This document shows positions 52,098 to 60,227 of a stretch of 64,000 bases of DNA, piece by piece; the first letter of the stretch is position 1, and every line of letters starts with the position of its first letter. Source of the stretch: Streptomyces sp. SS1-1 (GTDB lineage Bacteria > Actinomycetota > Actinomycetes > Streptomycetales > Streptomycetaceae); contig NZ_WBXN01000004.1 in the NCBI RefSeq assembly GCF_008973465.1, forward strand, positions 7,294,501 through 7,358,500, given 5' to 3'. The notes below the pieces were generated by a model. That model ran no database searches. It was not told the origin of the DNA and saw only the letters and a program-made list of their open reading frames with translations. A program made the position numbers and the translations under genes.

Positions 52098-53525
52098 TCA
52101 GGCGCGGCGCGGCTTGCCGTCGGAGAACAGCCAGGTCTGGAACAGGCCGTCCAGCCGCTTGCCCGACATGGCTTCGGCGAGCTTCACGAACTGGGCCGTC
52201 GTGCCGTGCCCGTCGCGGTGGGCCGTCGCCCAGGCCCGCAGGACGCGCAGGAACGTCTTGTCACCGACGGCGCGCCGCAGTTCGTGCAGGGCCATCGCGC
52301 CGCGCGCGTACACGGGCGTTCCGAAGATGTTCTCGCCGCTGCCCGGATCGGCGGGCGGGTACGCCCAGAGGTCGTCGCTCGCGGGGCGGGCGTACAGGGC
52401 GTCGAAGGTCTTCTGCGCGCTGTCGCCGCCGTGCTGCTCGTCGTACAGCCATTCGGCGTACGTGGCGAAGCCCTCGTTGAGCCAGATGTCCTTCCACGTG
52501 GTCAGGGACACCGAGTCGCCGAACCACTGGTGGGCGCTCTCGTGCACCAGGGTGGGAAGGTCGGGCGCGGAGTCGTACAGCGGCCGGGTCTGGGTCTCCA
52601 GGGCGTAGCCGACGTCCGGGGCGTGGTCGACGATCGCCCCGGCCGCGCGGAACGGGTACGGCCCGAACACCTTGCTCTCCCAGGACAGCACCTCGGGCAG
52701 CTTCTTCAGCACCGGAGCGGCGGCCCGGGCCTCCCGCGGGTCGACGGCGTTGTAGACCTTGACGCCGTCGCGGGTGGTGTACTGCTCGACCTTGAACGTG
52801 CCGACGGTGACGGTGGCCAGGTAGGCGGCCATGGGTTCGGCCGCGTGCCAGCGGAACGTGGTGCGGCCGTGCGCGGTGCGCTGCCCGCGCAGCACGCCGT
52901 TCGCCACCGCCGTACGTCCCTTGGGCACGGTGACGGTGAAGTCGTAGGCCGACTTGTCGGTGGGGTGGTTGTTCACTGGGAACCACGTCATCGCGCCCTG
53001 CGGCTCGCCCGCCACGAACGCGCCGTCGTCGGTGGGGATCCAGCCGTCGGGGGAGCCGTCCGGGTCGGTGACCGGCTTCGGGGTGCCGTGGTACTCGACG
53101 GTGACGCGGAACGCCCGGCCGGCGGACAGCGACCGGCGCGGGGTGACGACGAGTTCCTGCCCGGAGCGGCGGAACTCCGCCGGCGCGCGGTCGACGGTGA
53201 CCGAGGTGACCTTCAGGCCCTTGAGGTCGAGGTCGAAGCGGCTGAGGCGCTGTGTGGCGCGGGCGGTGAGGACGGCCCGCCCCTCCAGCCGCCGGCTGCC
53301 GGTGTCGTAGCGCAGCGTCAGGTCGTAGTGCCCCACGTGGTAGCCGCCGTTGCCGGCCAGCGGGAAGTAGGGGTCACCGACGCCCGCCGCACCGGTGCCG
53401 TGGGCCACCGCGGGTCCCGCGCCGGCGAGGAGCGCCCCCACGGTCACGGGGACGGCGGCGAGGAGCGCCTTGCGGGGGAGCAGGGCGGGTATGCGCCGGG
53501 CGGGCCGGGTGCTCGGTGACGTCAC
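52098..53525 (-). CDS. Secreted M1-family aminopeptidase-like metallopeptidase
   Basis: 475 residues. Signal peptide (about 1-41), N-terminal beta-sandwich (YDLTLRYDTGSRRLEGRAVL), then a gluzincin catalytic domain: zinc ligands His328 and His332 in VHESAHQWFGD and the distal Glu in LNEGFATYAEW. The usual GAMEN exopeptidase loop is replaced by VGYALETQTR, as in small secreted bacterial M1 proteins that may not be simple aminopeptidases. It lacks the long C-terminal helical domain of PepN. GTG start. Extracellular. Confidence 0.9.
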   Translation of the reverse strand: MTSPSTRPARRIPALLPRKALLAAVPVTVGALLAGAGPAVAHGTGAAGVGDPYFPLAGNGGYHVGHYDLTLRYDTGSRRLEGRAVLTARATQRLSRFDLDLKGLKVTSVTVDRAPAEFRRSGQELVVTPRRSLSAGRAFRVTVEYHGTPKPVTDPDGSPDGWIPTDDGAFVAGEPQGAMTWFPVNNHPTDKSAYDFTVTVPKGRTAVANGVLRGQRTAHGRTTFRWHAAEPMAAYLATVTVGTFKVEQYTTRDGVKVYNAVDPREARAAAPVLKKLPEVLSWESKVFGPYPFRAAGAIVDHAPDVGYALETQTRPLYDSAPDLPTLVHESAHQWFGDSVSLTTWKDIWLNEGFATYAEWLYDEQHGGDSAQKTFDALYARPASDDLWAYPPADPGSGENIFGTPVYARGAMALHELRRAVGDKTFLRVLRAWATAHRDGHGTTAQFVKLAEAMSGKRLDGLFQTWLFSDGKPRRA

Positions 53526-53735
53526 GGGAACTCCTGAAGGGGGGTGGCTGGAGATCGGCTGGCCGCCAGACTAGAGGCGGCGCGAGCCCGGTTTTCCCAT
53601 GTTCAGGTCAATTTCTGCGGGCGCGCCGCCCGGAGTGGGCCGTCCAGCAGTCACCCTCACCCGCGCGGGTGGCCACGCGTGCGCGCGGCGGACGAAGGGG
53701 TGGGGGCCCGTCGTCCGCCGCGCGGCTGCCATCCG

Positions 53736-56519
53736 TCAGCTGAAGGGGATCACCACCACGGACTTGTCGGTGCCGGTCTGCAGCTTCGAGGAGCCGTTGC
53801 CGATGGCGCTCCACACCTCCAGGCGCACGGTGCCGCCCTTGAGGTTGCCGAGGGTGCCCGTGCTGGACCTGAGGCCCCGGGCCTGGCTGTACTCCTCCCA
53901 CCCGGTGACCGGGTCGGTGGCGAAGTAGTTGTACGTCTCCGTCCGGTCGAAGGTGCCGTCACCGGTCAGGTCGTAGCTGATCCGGGCCTGCTGGCCGAGG
54001 CCGACCGTGGTGCCCGCGTCGACCTGGAGCCGGAAGGTGGTGCCGGCGCCCGAGGTGAGCGTGCCGTTGACTCCCCGCGCCTCGTAGACGAGGGGCTGGT
54101 ACGGCGTGCCGTCGTGGTTGGCGCCGCCCGCCGACGGGATGGTGTCACTGCCCGCCGTGCCGCCGGTCGCCGTCGTGAGGACGCCACCGCCGCGCAGCTG
54201 GAAGACGTTCCCCGTCGGCGGGTCCGGATCGGGGTCGGGGTCGGGGTCCTGCGATCCGGACCCCGTGCCGCTGGCCGTCGAACGCGCGGGCACCGACAGC
54301 GTCTTGCCGTCGGAGAACGTCACGGTCCGGGCCGACGAGCCGTGGTTGTGGGCCACGTAGGTGCGGGTCGAGCCCTTGGTGAAGACGGCGGACGTCGGGA
54401 TGTCACCGGTGACGGAGGCGTCCGGGGCGCCCAGCGCGTCGAGGGTGCCGATCCAGTGGTACGTGTGCGCCTTCGACTCGCCCTCCTCCGGGGTGTAACC
54501 GCCGTTCCCGGCATCCCACTTGGACTTGGCCGTCGCCGGGTCGGCGAAGGACTGGAACTCCCAGAGGATGTCCCGCCATTCGACGGCAGGGCCGCCGTTC
54601 TCCCGTTCCATCTCGGCGATGTTGCGCCGGATCGCGGCCTTCTCCCCGCCGAGGTGGAGCGAACCACCGGTCACGGGAAAGACGTTGATACCGTGGATCT
54701 CCTCGGGGTTGGCCGTCCACCAGGTGGCGTAGGCGGCGCCGCTGCCCCACACCATGCCGGCCGTGTCGTGCCCGAAGGACGACGGGAAGACCTGCTCGTC
54801 GGCGTCGAACCAGTACTGCGCGATCGCCTCCGACTCGGTGGTCAGCAGGAACGTGCCGAGGTCGCGCAGGGAGGTGTCACCGGTGGCCGAGCCCCACAGG
54901 ACGAGGGCCGCGCTGAGGTTGGTGGACTCGGAGGACGACTCCTGGTTGTTGCCGGCGGCGAACCCCTGGTGCCCGGAGGCCCAGCTGTGCCCGGCGTAGA
55001 TGTCGAAGCCGCGCAGGAAGGGGAACGCGGAGTCGGTGCGGCTCGGGTTCGCGGTGTCCCGGACGAGCGTCTTGACCATGCCGCCCCACGCGGAGTCGGC
55101 GGCCCAGGACGGGTCGTACTGGGCGACGATCGCCGCCGCGTAGACGTAGTAGCCGTAGTGGAAGTGGTGGTCGTTCAGCTCGGTGTCGCTGCCGTAGGAG
55201 GCGGGGTAGCCGGTGAGCGTCTTCCAGTCCTTGTCGTAGCTGAACTCGTTGGCGCCGCCCGCCGTGAACCAGTCCTGCAGCTTGCCCTTCATCAGGCTCA
55301 GCATCCGGTCGCGGATGCCGGTCTCCCCGATCTGCTCGGCGACGGGCACCAGTTGGGCGAGCCGGCCGAGCGCCTTGCCCGTCCAGTACGTGTCGGCCGC
55401 GCCGGAGAACGGGTCGGAGGCGTTGACGACGTCGTTCAGGTAGCCGCGCAGCCGTGACGCGTCCACCCCGTTCGACTTGGGCAGCGCGGGCAGCACCGCC
55501 GACGCCTTCTGGGTCGTGCTGAACGAGGTCCCCTCGCGGACCTTCATCGTGCCGCGCGGCGAGACATAGGTGTACGAGGTCAGCGCGTCCGAGGTGTGCA
55601 GCCACTGGTGGCGGTAGAGGGCCTGGAGCGTGCCGCGCTCGCTGCCCTCCTTGGCCTCCGTGGTGAGGGTGTACGTCGCCCGCACGGTGCCGCCGCTGTA
55701 GCTCCAGGTCGCCTTGGAGTCGGTGACGAAGCTGAAGGCGTACTTCGTGAAGGTCGCCAGGGCGCCGGTGGACGGCAGTACGGCGACGGAGAAGTAGTCC
55801 TTGCCACCGAGACCCGCGGTGACGGTGGAACCGGAGACGTTCCAGTCGCTGCCGCTCGGCGCGAACAGCGCGTAGTGGTGTCCGGCGACGGTGATGCCGA
55901 GGACGTTGCCCTGGTCGGCGAAGACGGTCGGCGCGCCGGCGGTGGTGATCTGGGCGTTGCCGCCCGTGCCCTTGGCGTATACGAACGGGGAGCCGTGGCC
56001 GATGGTGGTTCGCAGGGTGCGGGTGCCGTCGGACCACAGGGGGGTGACCGTCCAGTCGGACCAGTCGTCGGCCTTGGTGTCGGGGGAGTTGAGGCCGGTC
56101 AGTCCGATGGTGAGGTCACGCTTGTGCGCGAACTCGTACTGGCGTCCGTCGCCGACGATCGCCGGGGAGGTCGGGTAGCCGACGTCGAGGCCGCCGGACG
56201 TGGCCTGGTAGGTGAGCGGGTGGCCGTACATGGGGGTCGACCACGGGTTGTCGCCGTACCGCTGGAAGGCCAGGGAGGACCACCAGTCGTTGGTGGGGAC
56301 GGGCCGGTTCCGGGCGGCGGCCGTCACCTTGGGGGTGACGGGTGTTCCTGTGTTGGTGGTGGGGCCCGACGTGCCGGAGGGCCGCGTGTCGGAGTAACTG
56401 CCGGAGCCTACGGGCACGGTGGCCGCGGCCGCGGGACTGGCGGCCGGGCCCAGCCCGAAGGTGGCGAGAGCTGAGGCCAGCAGCAGGACGGCCGCCGGTC
56501 TGGTGCGTGGGGATCGCAT
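53736..56519 (-). CDS. Secreted GH81 endo-beta-1,3-glucanase
   Basis: 927 residues. Signal peptide (about 1-33), N-terminal beta-sandwich (VPTNDWWSSLAFQRYGDNPWS), an (alpha/alpha)6 catalytic barrel with the family signature Asp450 in ELNDHHFHYGYY and Glu527/Glu531 in NNQESSSESTN, then a DPDPDP linker and a C-terminal beta domain (about 795-927; YDLTGDGTFDRTETYNYFATD) that is probably carbohydrate-binding. It cuts laminarin/fungal wall beta-1,3-glucan. GAGGTG precedes the ATG at 56519. A LacI-type palindrome sits in the promoter, so it is probably induced by glucan fragments. Confidence 0.93.
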   Translation of the reverse strand: MRSPRTRPAAVLLLASALATFGLGPAASPAAAATVPVGSGSYSDTRPSGTSGPTTNTGTPVTPKVTAAARNRPVPTNDWWSSLAFQRYGDNPWSTPMYGHPLTYQATSGGLDVGYPTSPAIVGDGRQYEFAHKRDLTIGLTGLNSPDTKADDWSDWTVTPLWSDGTRTLRTTIGHGSPFVYAKGTGGNAQITTAGAPTVFADQGNVLGITVAGHHYALFAPSGSDWNVSGSTVTAGLGGKDYFSVAVLPSTGALATFTKYAFSFVTDSKATWSYSGGTVRATYTLTTEAKEGSERGTLQALYRHQWLHTSDALTSYTYVSPRGTMKVREGTSFSTTQKASAVLPALPKSNGVDASRLRGYLNDVVNASDPFSGAADTYWTGKALGRLAQLVPVAEQIGETGIRDRMLSLMKGKLQDWFTAGGANEFSYDKDWKTLTGYPASYGSDTELNDHHFHYGYYVYAAAIVAQYDPSWAADSAWGGMVKTLVRDTANPSRTDSAFPFLRGFDIYAGHSWASGHQGFAAGNNQESSSESTNLSAALVLWGSATGDTSLRDLGTFLLTTESEAIAQYWFDADEQVFPSSFGHDTAGMVWGSGAAYATWWTANPEEIHGINVFPVTGGSLHLGGEKAAIRRNIAEMERENGGPAVEWRDILWEFQSFADPATAKSKWDAGNGGYTPEEGESKAHTYHWIGTLDALGAPDASVTGDIPTSAVFTKGSTRTYVAHNHGSSARTVTFSDGKTLSVPARSTASGTGSGSQDPDPDPDPDPPTGNVFQLRGGGVLTTATGGTAGSDTIPSAGGANHDGTPYQPLVYEARGVNGTLTSGAGTTFRLQVDAGTTVGLGQQARISYDLTGDGTFDRTETYNYFATDPVTGWEEYSQARGLRSSTGTLGNLKGGTVRLEVWSAIGNGSSKLQTGTDKSVVVIPFS

Positions 56520-56559
56520 GGGGCACCTCAAGTCTTCACAGGAGGGGAGTCCGAGAGTT

Positions 56560-56573
56560 TGAGAGCGCTCTCA
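56560..56573. promoter_or_regulatory. Operator palindrome TGAGAGCGCTCTCA
   Basis: A perfect 14-bp palindrome 41 bp upstream of the GH81 start, at or just after the predicted transcription start. It differs from the CebR box TGGGAGCGCTCCCA at one symmetrical position in each half. No LacI gene is adjacent, so a repressor must act in trans. Confidence 0.7.
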
Positions 56574-56582
56574 GATGGCCGG

Positions 56583-56612
56583 AACGTAAATGCTGGGTAA
56601 TGAGCGTGTCAA
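56583..56612 (-). promoter_or_regulatory. Predicted GH81 promoter
   Basis: Minus-strand -35 TTGACA (56607-56612) and -10 TACGTT (56583-56588) with 18-bp spacing. The -35 belongs to the 19-bp element TGTCAATGCGTTGAACGCA (56607-56625) shared with the GH1 operon promoter at 18033-18051. Confidence 0.6.
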
Positions 56613-56625
56613 TGCGTTGAACGCA

Positions 56626-56845
56626 GCCGGTAGTTGAAATCCGTTTTGTCTTCGCAGGTTGACGGTCGGATGGGAAGGGGGTTGTGACGTGGGGGAGTTG
56701 GGGCGGGGCGGCTGTGCGGCTCGGGGCGCGGGAGCGTCGGGCCGCCTCCGCGACCGGGGCCCCGCGGCGGTGCGCGGGTGAGCGAGGGGGGGGAGGGTGC
56801 GCCCGCCGCCGGCCATGGCGGAAAAGCTCGGCCTTCCGCAGGGCA
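56626..56845. other. Divergent intergenic region, GH81 to RHH gene
   Basis: 220 bp between the shared promoter element and the RHH palindrome. No gene or strong signal seen; G-rich tracts near 56765-56800. Confidence 0.4.
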
Positions 56846-56861
56846 GGTAACAGCTGTTACC
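56846..56861. promoter_or_regulatory. Palindrome GGTAACAGCTGTTACC over the promoter of the RHH/Fic-like pair
   Basis: A perfect 16-bp palindrome that overlaps a -10-like TACCAT (56858-56863). The antitoxin ATG at 56870 would be the +1 base, implying a leaderless transcript. Classic position for autorepression by a ribbon-helix-helix protein. Confidence 0.65.
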
Positions 56862-56869
56862 ATGCCCGC

Positions 56870-57115
56870 ATGGCGAAGACACAGCTGGGCGCGCGCGTGG
56901 ACGAGGACATCGCGGACCTCGCGAAGAAGCGCGCCGCGGACCTGGGGCTGAGCGTCGGGGACTACCTCGCCCGGCTCGTGCAGGACGACGCAAGCGGGCT
57001 GCGCGCCCGCGCCGTGGAGGCCGCCGGACGGTTCCTCGCGGAGCACCAGGCGATCTTCGACGAGGCCGAGGACGCCGGGCAGGCGCGGGCAGCCGGGGGA
57101 GCGCGCGCCGCCTGA
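56870..57115 (+). CDS. Ribbon-helix-helix antitoxin-like protein
   Basis: 81 residues. The N-terminal beta strand plus two helices (KTQLGARVDEDIADLAKKRA; GLSVGDYLARLVQDDA) fit a MetJ/Arc-type ribbon-helix-helix DNA-binding dimer; the C-terminal helix (AVEAAGRFLAEHQAIFDEAE) would contact the toxin. There is no ribosome site, and the ATG is placed to be leaderless behind a -10-like box covered by a palindrome. It overlaps the next gene by one base (TGATG). Together they look like a type II toxin-antitoxin pair that represses itself. Confidence 0.8.
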   Translation: MAKTQLGARVDEDIADLAKKRAADLGLSVGDYLARLVQDDASGLRARAVEAAGRFLAEHQAIFDEAEDAGQARAAGGARAA

Positions 57116-57492
57116 TGGATCTGCACATCGACGTCCCCTGGATCCTGCAGGTCACCGAGATCGCCGGGGCGGACGACCCCGCGCCCGACGACTACGGCGT
57201 CCCCGTCTCGGCGGTCGCCCGCCACCGGGCGGAGCTGTTCGAGCAGCCCGTCTACGACAGCCCCTACGCCAAGGCCGCGGCCCTGGTGCACACGCTCGGG
57301 CGGTGCCGCTGGCTGGAGCGCTCGAACATGGCCGTGGCGGCCGCGACCGGCGTCATGTACCTGGAGGCGGCGGGGATCACGGTCAAGCCGGCCCGCGAGC
57401 ACGCCGTCGCCCTCAAGGACCTGCTCCTGGACCCGACATGCACGGCAGGACGGATAGCGACGCTGCTACGCGGCTGGCCGACGGCTACCTGA
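57115..57492 (+). CDS. Fic/Doc-family toxin-like protein with degenerate active site
   Basis: 125 residues. The helical Fic/Doc layout is visible: DYGVPVSAVARHRAELFEQP, then AKAAALVHTLGRCRWLERSN, then VAAATGVMYLEAAGITVKP. The Fic motif HPFxDGN is replaced by RCRWLERSN: the catalytic His and Asp/Gly are gone and only the final Asn remains. Streptomycetes carry many such 'fic family toxin component' proteins beside RHH partners. With no catalytic His, AMPylation or phosphorylation is doubtful; it may bind a target or act differently. Its start overlaps the antitoxin stop, so the two are co-translated. Confidence 0.75.
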   Translation: MDLHIDVPWILQVTEIAGADDPAPDDYGVPVSAVARHRAELFEQPVYDSPYAKAAALVHTLGRCRWLERSNMAVAAATGVMYLEAAGITVKPAREHAVALKDLLLDPTCTAGRIATLLRGWPTAT

Positions 57493-57679
57493 CCGGCGGG
57501 TGAGTCGTCCCGGGTGCCGGGGCGCATGTGGCCCGGTCGCGGGTGCGGCTTCCGTGGATCCTCAGGCTCGCCCGGTGTTGTGCCCGGAACGTACTGTGCC
57601 GATGGGTTGCCGTGACTCGTCGGGTGGTCCTGAACGATCACGCACTCTCTGTGTCAGACCCCCTCGCTACGGTCGGAGC

Positions 57680-58087
57680 ATGAGAGCTACGGCAACTTTC
57701 ACCGTCAAGGCGTTCGTCCCGACCGAGCTGAAGCCCGAGCCGGATGTGCCCACCGGGCTGCCCGTGGGGGTCGCGACGATGGAGAAGACCTACGAGGGAG
57801 AGGTCGTCGGTCGCTCGGCGACCTTGTTCACGGCCGCGTTCGACCAGGCGACCGGCGTCGGCACCTATGTGGCGATGGAGTCGTTCGAAGGCTCGCTGCA
57901 CGGACGCGAGGGCGCCTTCAACTTCGTGCACTCCGCGACCACGTCCGGCAGTGACCGCACGGCCGAGTTCTTCACCATCGTGCCGTCCAGCGGTACCGGC
58001 GAGCTTGCGGGGATCACCGGTGCCGGGGGGATGGCCGTCGATGCCGACGGCACGCATCGGATCTGGTTCGACTACGACCTCGGCTGA
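57680..58087 (+). CDS. DUF3224 family protein
   Basis: 135 residues, a single DUF3224 beta-barrel: ATATFTVKAFVPTEL, MEKTYEGEVVGRSATLFTAAFD and SFEGSLHGREGAFNFVHSAT. Allene-oxide-cyclase-like fold by family; function unknown, probably cytosolic since no signal is present. The ATG at 57680 has a GGTCGGAG sequence upstream. Stands alone between the Fic-like gene and the convergent DinB gene. Confidence 0.85.
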   Translation: MRATATFTVKAFVPTELKPEPDVPTGLPVGVATMEKTYEGEVVGRSATLFTAAFDQATGVGTYVAMESFEGSLHGREGAFNFVHSATTSGSDRTAEFFTIVPSSGTGELAGITGAGGMAVDADGTHRIWFDYDLG

Positions 58088-58114
58088 GGGCCGCGGCCGG
58101 TGCGCCCCGACGGC

Positions 58115-58621
58115 TCAGGTCAGCACCAACCACCTACGGCCGTCGAGGAGTTCGCGTGCCGCGTCGAGATGCCCGGCGTGGCACGCCGTCTCGGTGATGA
58201 CGTGCAGCAGGACGTCCCGGACGGTGTGCAGGTGCGGTGGGCCGAAGAGGTGGTGGGGCCACCAGGCCGGCCCGGCGTCCGCGTCCGAGGCGGCCACGAC
58301 GGCATCGGCGAGGCTTGCCTCGGCGCGGTACCGGTCGAGCACTTCGGTGTGCGGCACGTCGGGGGACACCTGCCAGGCGTCCTCGATGTCGTCCAGGGCC
58401 TCGATGACGGCCGGGTCGCCGCTGACCACGGCCTGGAACCAGAACCGCTCGACGTCGAGCGCCAGGTGCTGGACGAGCCCCAGGCAGCTCCACCCCGACG
58501 GCAGCACGGGCTGCCGCAGCGCCTCCGGGTCCAACCCGTCGAGTATGCCGAGGACATGGCGGCGCTGGGCGTCCAGGAAGGACAGCAGGGCCTGGATCTC
58601 GGTCCTCGCGGGCGCGGTCAC
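58115..58621 (-). CDS. DinB-family protein
   Basis: 168 residues, DinB four-helix bundle: RRHVLGILDGLDPEALRQPV, SCLGLVQHLALDVERFWFQ with a metal His, and LLHVITETACHAGHLDAARE with two more. Probable metal-dependent thiol transferase or hydrolase of unknown substrate. Its GTG start overlaps the upstream VOC gene stop by 4 bp (GTGA), so the pair is co-translated. Same family as the gene at 44813. Confidence 0.9.
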   Translation of the reverse strand: MTAPARTEIQALLSFLDAQRRHVLGILDGLDPEALRQPVLPSGWSCLGLVQHLALDVERFWFQAVVSGDPAVIEALDDIEDAWQVSPDVPHTEVLDRYRAEASLADAVVAASDADAGPAWWPHHLFGPPHLHTVRDVLLHVITETACHAGHLDAARELLDGRRWLVLT

Positions 58622-59019
58622 TGCGCGATCTCCCAGATGTGGCCGCCCGGATCCTTGAAACTGGCGGTACGGATGCCCCAGGGGCGGTCCATGGGGCCGT
58701 TCAGCAGCGTCACACCGCGAGCGGTCAGCTCCTTGCACATGGCGTCCACGTCGTCCACGGGAAGCGTCAGCTGAAGGCGGGAGCCGGAGTCCGGGGCGGC
58801 GACGCGCGCCGGGTCGATCAACTCGTGCGCGGCGGTGGACCGCAGCAGGTTGATGAGGGTGTTCCCGAAGTCGAACACGGCCGACTCGTCGTCCTCGTAC
58901 GTCACCGGCAGACGAAACACGTCGGCGTAGAAGCGTTTCGTGGCCTCCAGGTCCTCCACGAAGAGGGTGAGGGCGCTGATCTTTCCGGGCCACGGGGATT
59001 CGGTCGTCGCATGGGTCAC
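58618..59019 (-). CDS. VOC-superfamily (glyoxalase/extradiol-type) protein
   Basis: 133 residues with two beta-alpha-beta-beta-beta modules: ISALTLFVEDLEATKRFYAD and RLQLTLPVDDVDAMCKELTARG, ending in WGIRTASFKDPGGHIWEIA with the C-terminal Glu metal ligand. A cytosolic metal-dependent enzyme or ligand-binding resistance protein. GTG start. Overlaps the DinB gene; a DinB plus VOC pair suggests detoxification of an electrophile, but this is inference. Confidence 0.9.
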   Translation of the reverse strand: MTHATTESPWPGKISALTLFVEDLEATKRFYADVFRLPVTYEDDESAVFDFGNTLINLLRSTAAHELIDPARVAAPDSGSRLQLTLPVDDVDAMCKELTARGVTLLNGPMDRPWGIRTASFKDPGGHIWEIAQ

Positions 59020-59126
59020 GGAGATCGAGGATCTCGCACCGGGGCGTCCGCTGTATAGCGGACGGCTGAATCGCCCCTACTTCCTCGACGGGGCCGGGAC
59101 GGGCTCGGCGCGTCACTGATGGAGCG

Positions 59127-59556
59127 TCAAAAGGCCCTTCGGAGCGACATGTCCGCGTGGACGCGACGCAGCGCGGACAGCGGGTCCCGTGCGCGCGTGA
59201 CCGATCGTCCCACCACCACATGGGAGGCCCCGTCAGTGATCGCCGCACGCGGTGTCGCCGGGCGGGCGTGTTCGGCGGCCGACTCCCCGGGCATGGTGAC
59301 TCCCGGGGTGACGATCAGCGCGTCGGCGCCCAACAGCGCCCGCAGCGGCGCCACCTCCCGCGGCGAGGCGATCACCCCGTGGCAACCGGCCTCCCCCGCC
59401 AGCCGCGCCAGCCGCAGCACCTGCCCCTGGGCCGAGCCGGAGACGCCGATGTCGGCCAGGTCGGAGTCGGTCGTCCCCGAGCCGATCGACGACGGCCTGA
59501 GCGGCTTCTCGGGTGTCGCAGTCCAGTGCCACGATGACCTGACGGGTGGGATCCAT
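59127..59556 (-). pseudogene. Broken orotidine-5'-phosphate decarboxylase (pyrF) copy
   Basis: The start MDPTRQVIVALDCDTREAAQ and about 28 codons match the PyrF N-terminus. The rest of the match, LADIGVSGSAQGQVLRLARL to VVVGRSVTRARDPLSALRRV, is in another frame. The junction near 59465 skips about 95 residues, including the catalytic DxKxxDIPxT lysine-aspartate segment. The phosphate-binding VTPGVTMPGE and GRSVTRA loops survive. Internal deletion plus frameshift; the functional pyrF must lie elsewhere. Confidence 0.8.
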
Positions 59557-59579
59557 GGCGTCATTGTCGTCGCACGGCG

Positions 59580-59631
59580 ATCACCGGACCCGATCACCCA
59601 ACCCGATCACCGGACCCGATCACCGGACCCG
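59580..59631. repeat. 13-bp tandem repeat, four units
   Basis: Four copies of ATCACCGGACCCG (the second with two changes), immediately upstream of the acetyltransferase gene and behind the pyrF remnant. Probably replication slippage; it covers the promoter area of the GNAT gene. Confidence 0.8.
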
Positions 59632-59660
59632 ATCGCACCCCCTCATGCGACGATCCCGGC

Positions 59661-60224
59661 ATGAACGATCTGCGCTTCCGGCTCGCCGAGGCGGCCGACC
59701 TCGGCACGCTGGTCCGGCTTCGTGACGACGCCGCCCGCTGGATGCTCGCCCACGGCATCACCGGTCAGTGGCAGCCCGGCCAGCTCGACCAGGACCACTT
59801 CAGCCGGGTCATGGACCGGGGCGAGGTCTGGATCGCGGAGGCGGAGGCGGAGGCGGACGCGGGGGCCGGGGGCCGTGTCGTCGGCGCCTGGGAGCTGTGG
59901 TGGGACGACGAGGACGCCTGGGGACCGCAACCGCCGGTCGCGGGCTACGTGCACCGGCTCATGGTCGACCGCGCCACCGCCCCGCCCGGGACCGGCCGCA
60001 CCCTGCTGCGGGCGGCCGAGTGGCGCGTGGCCGAGACGGGCCGGGCGTTCGTGCGCCTGGACTGCCTGGCCGGCAACGCCCGTCTGCACGCGTACTACCT
60101 GGCCGCCGGATACCGCGTCGTCGGCCACAAGGCCGGCAAGCCCCAACCGGGCGGTGCGCCCAAGTCGTTCACCCTCATGGAGAAAGCCGGCGACGGTCCC
60201 ACCACAGCACCGCCCGCGACCTGA
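59661..60224 (+). CDS. GNAT-family N-acetyltransferase
   Basis: 187 residues. LRFRLAEAADLGTLVRLRDD opens the fold; the acetyl-CoA loop is the degenerate ATAPPGTGRTLLRAAEWRVA; LDCLAGNARLHAYYLAAGYR is the C-terminal GNAT helix-strand. Substrate unknown. A Glu/Ala repeat (AEAEAEADAGAGG) interrupts the middle strand region, probably a variable loop. Ends 3 bp before the LysR gene on the opposite strand. Confidence 0.9.
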   Translation: MNDLRFRLAEAADLGTLVRLRDDAARWMLAHGITGQWQPGQLDQDHFSRVMDRGEVWIAEAEAEADAGAGGRVVGAWELWWDDEDAWGPQPPVAGYVHRLMVDRATAPPGTGRTLLRAAEWRVAETGRAFVRLDCLAGNARLHAYYLAAGYRVVGHKAGKPQPGGAPKSFTLMEKAGDGPTTAPPAT

Positions 60225-60227
60225 CCG

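Noticed and set aside
52098-53525. Missing GAMEN motif in the M1 peptidase as a novelty
   Set aside because: Small secreted bacterial M1 proteins often lack the classical loop; the zinc site is intact, so it is noted but not listed as a finding.
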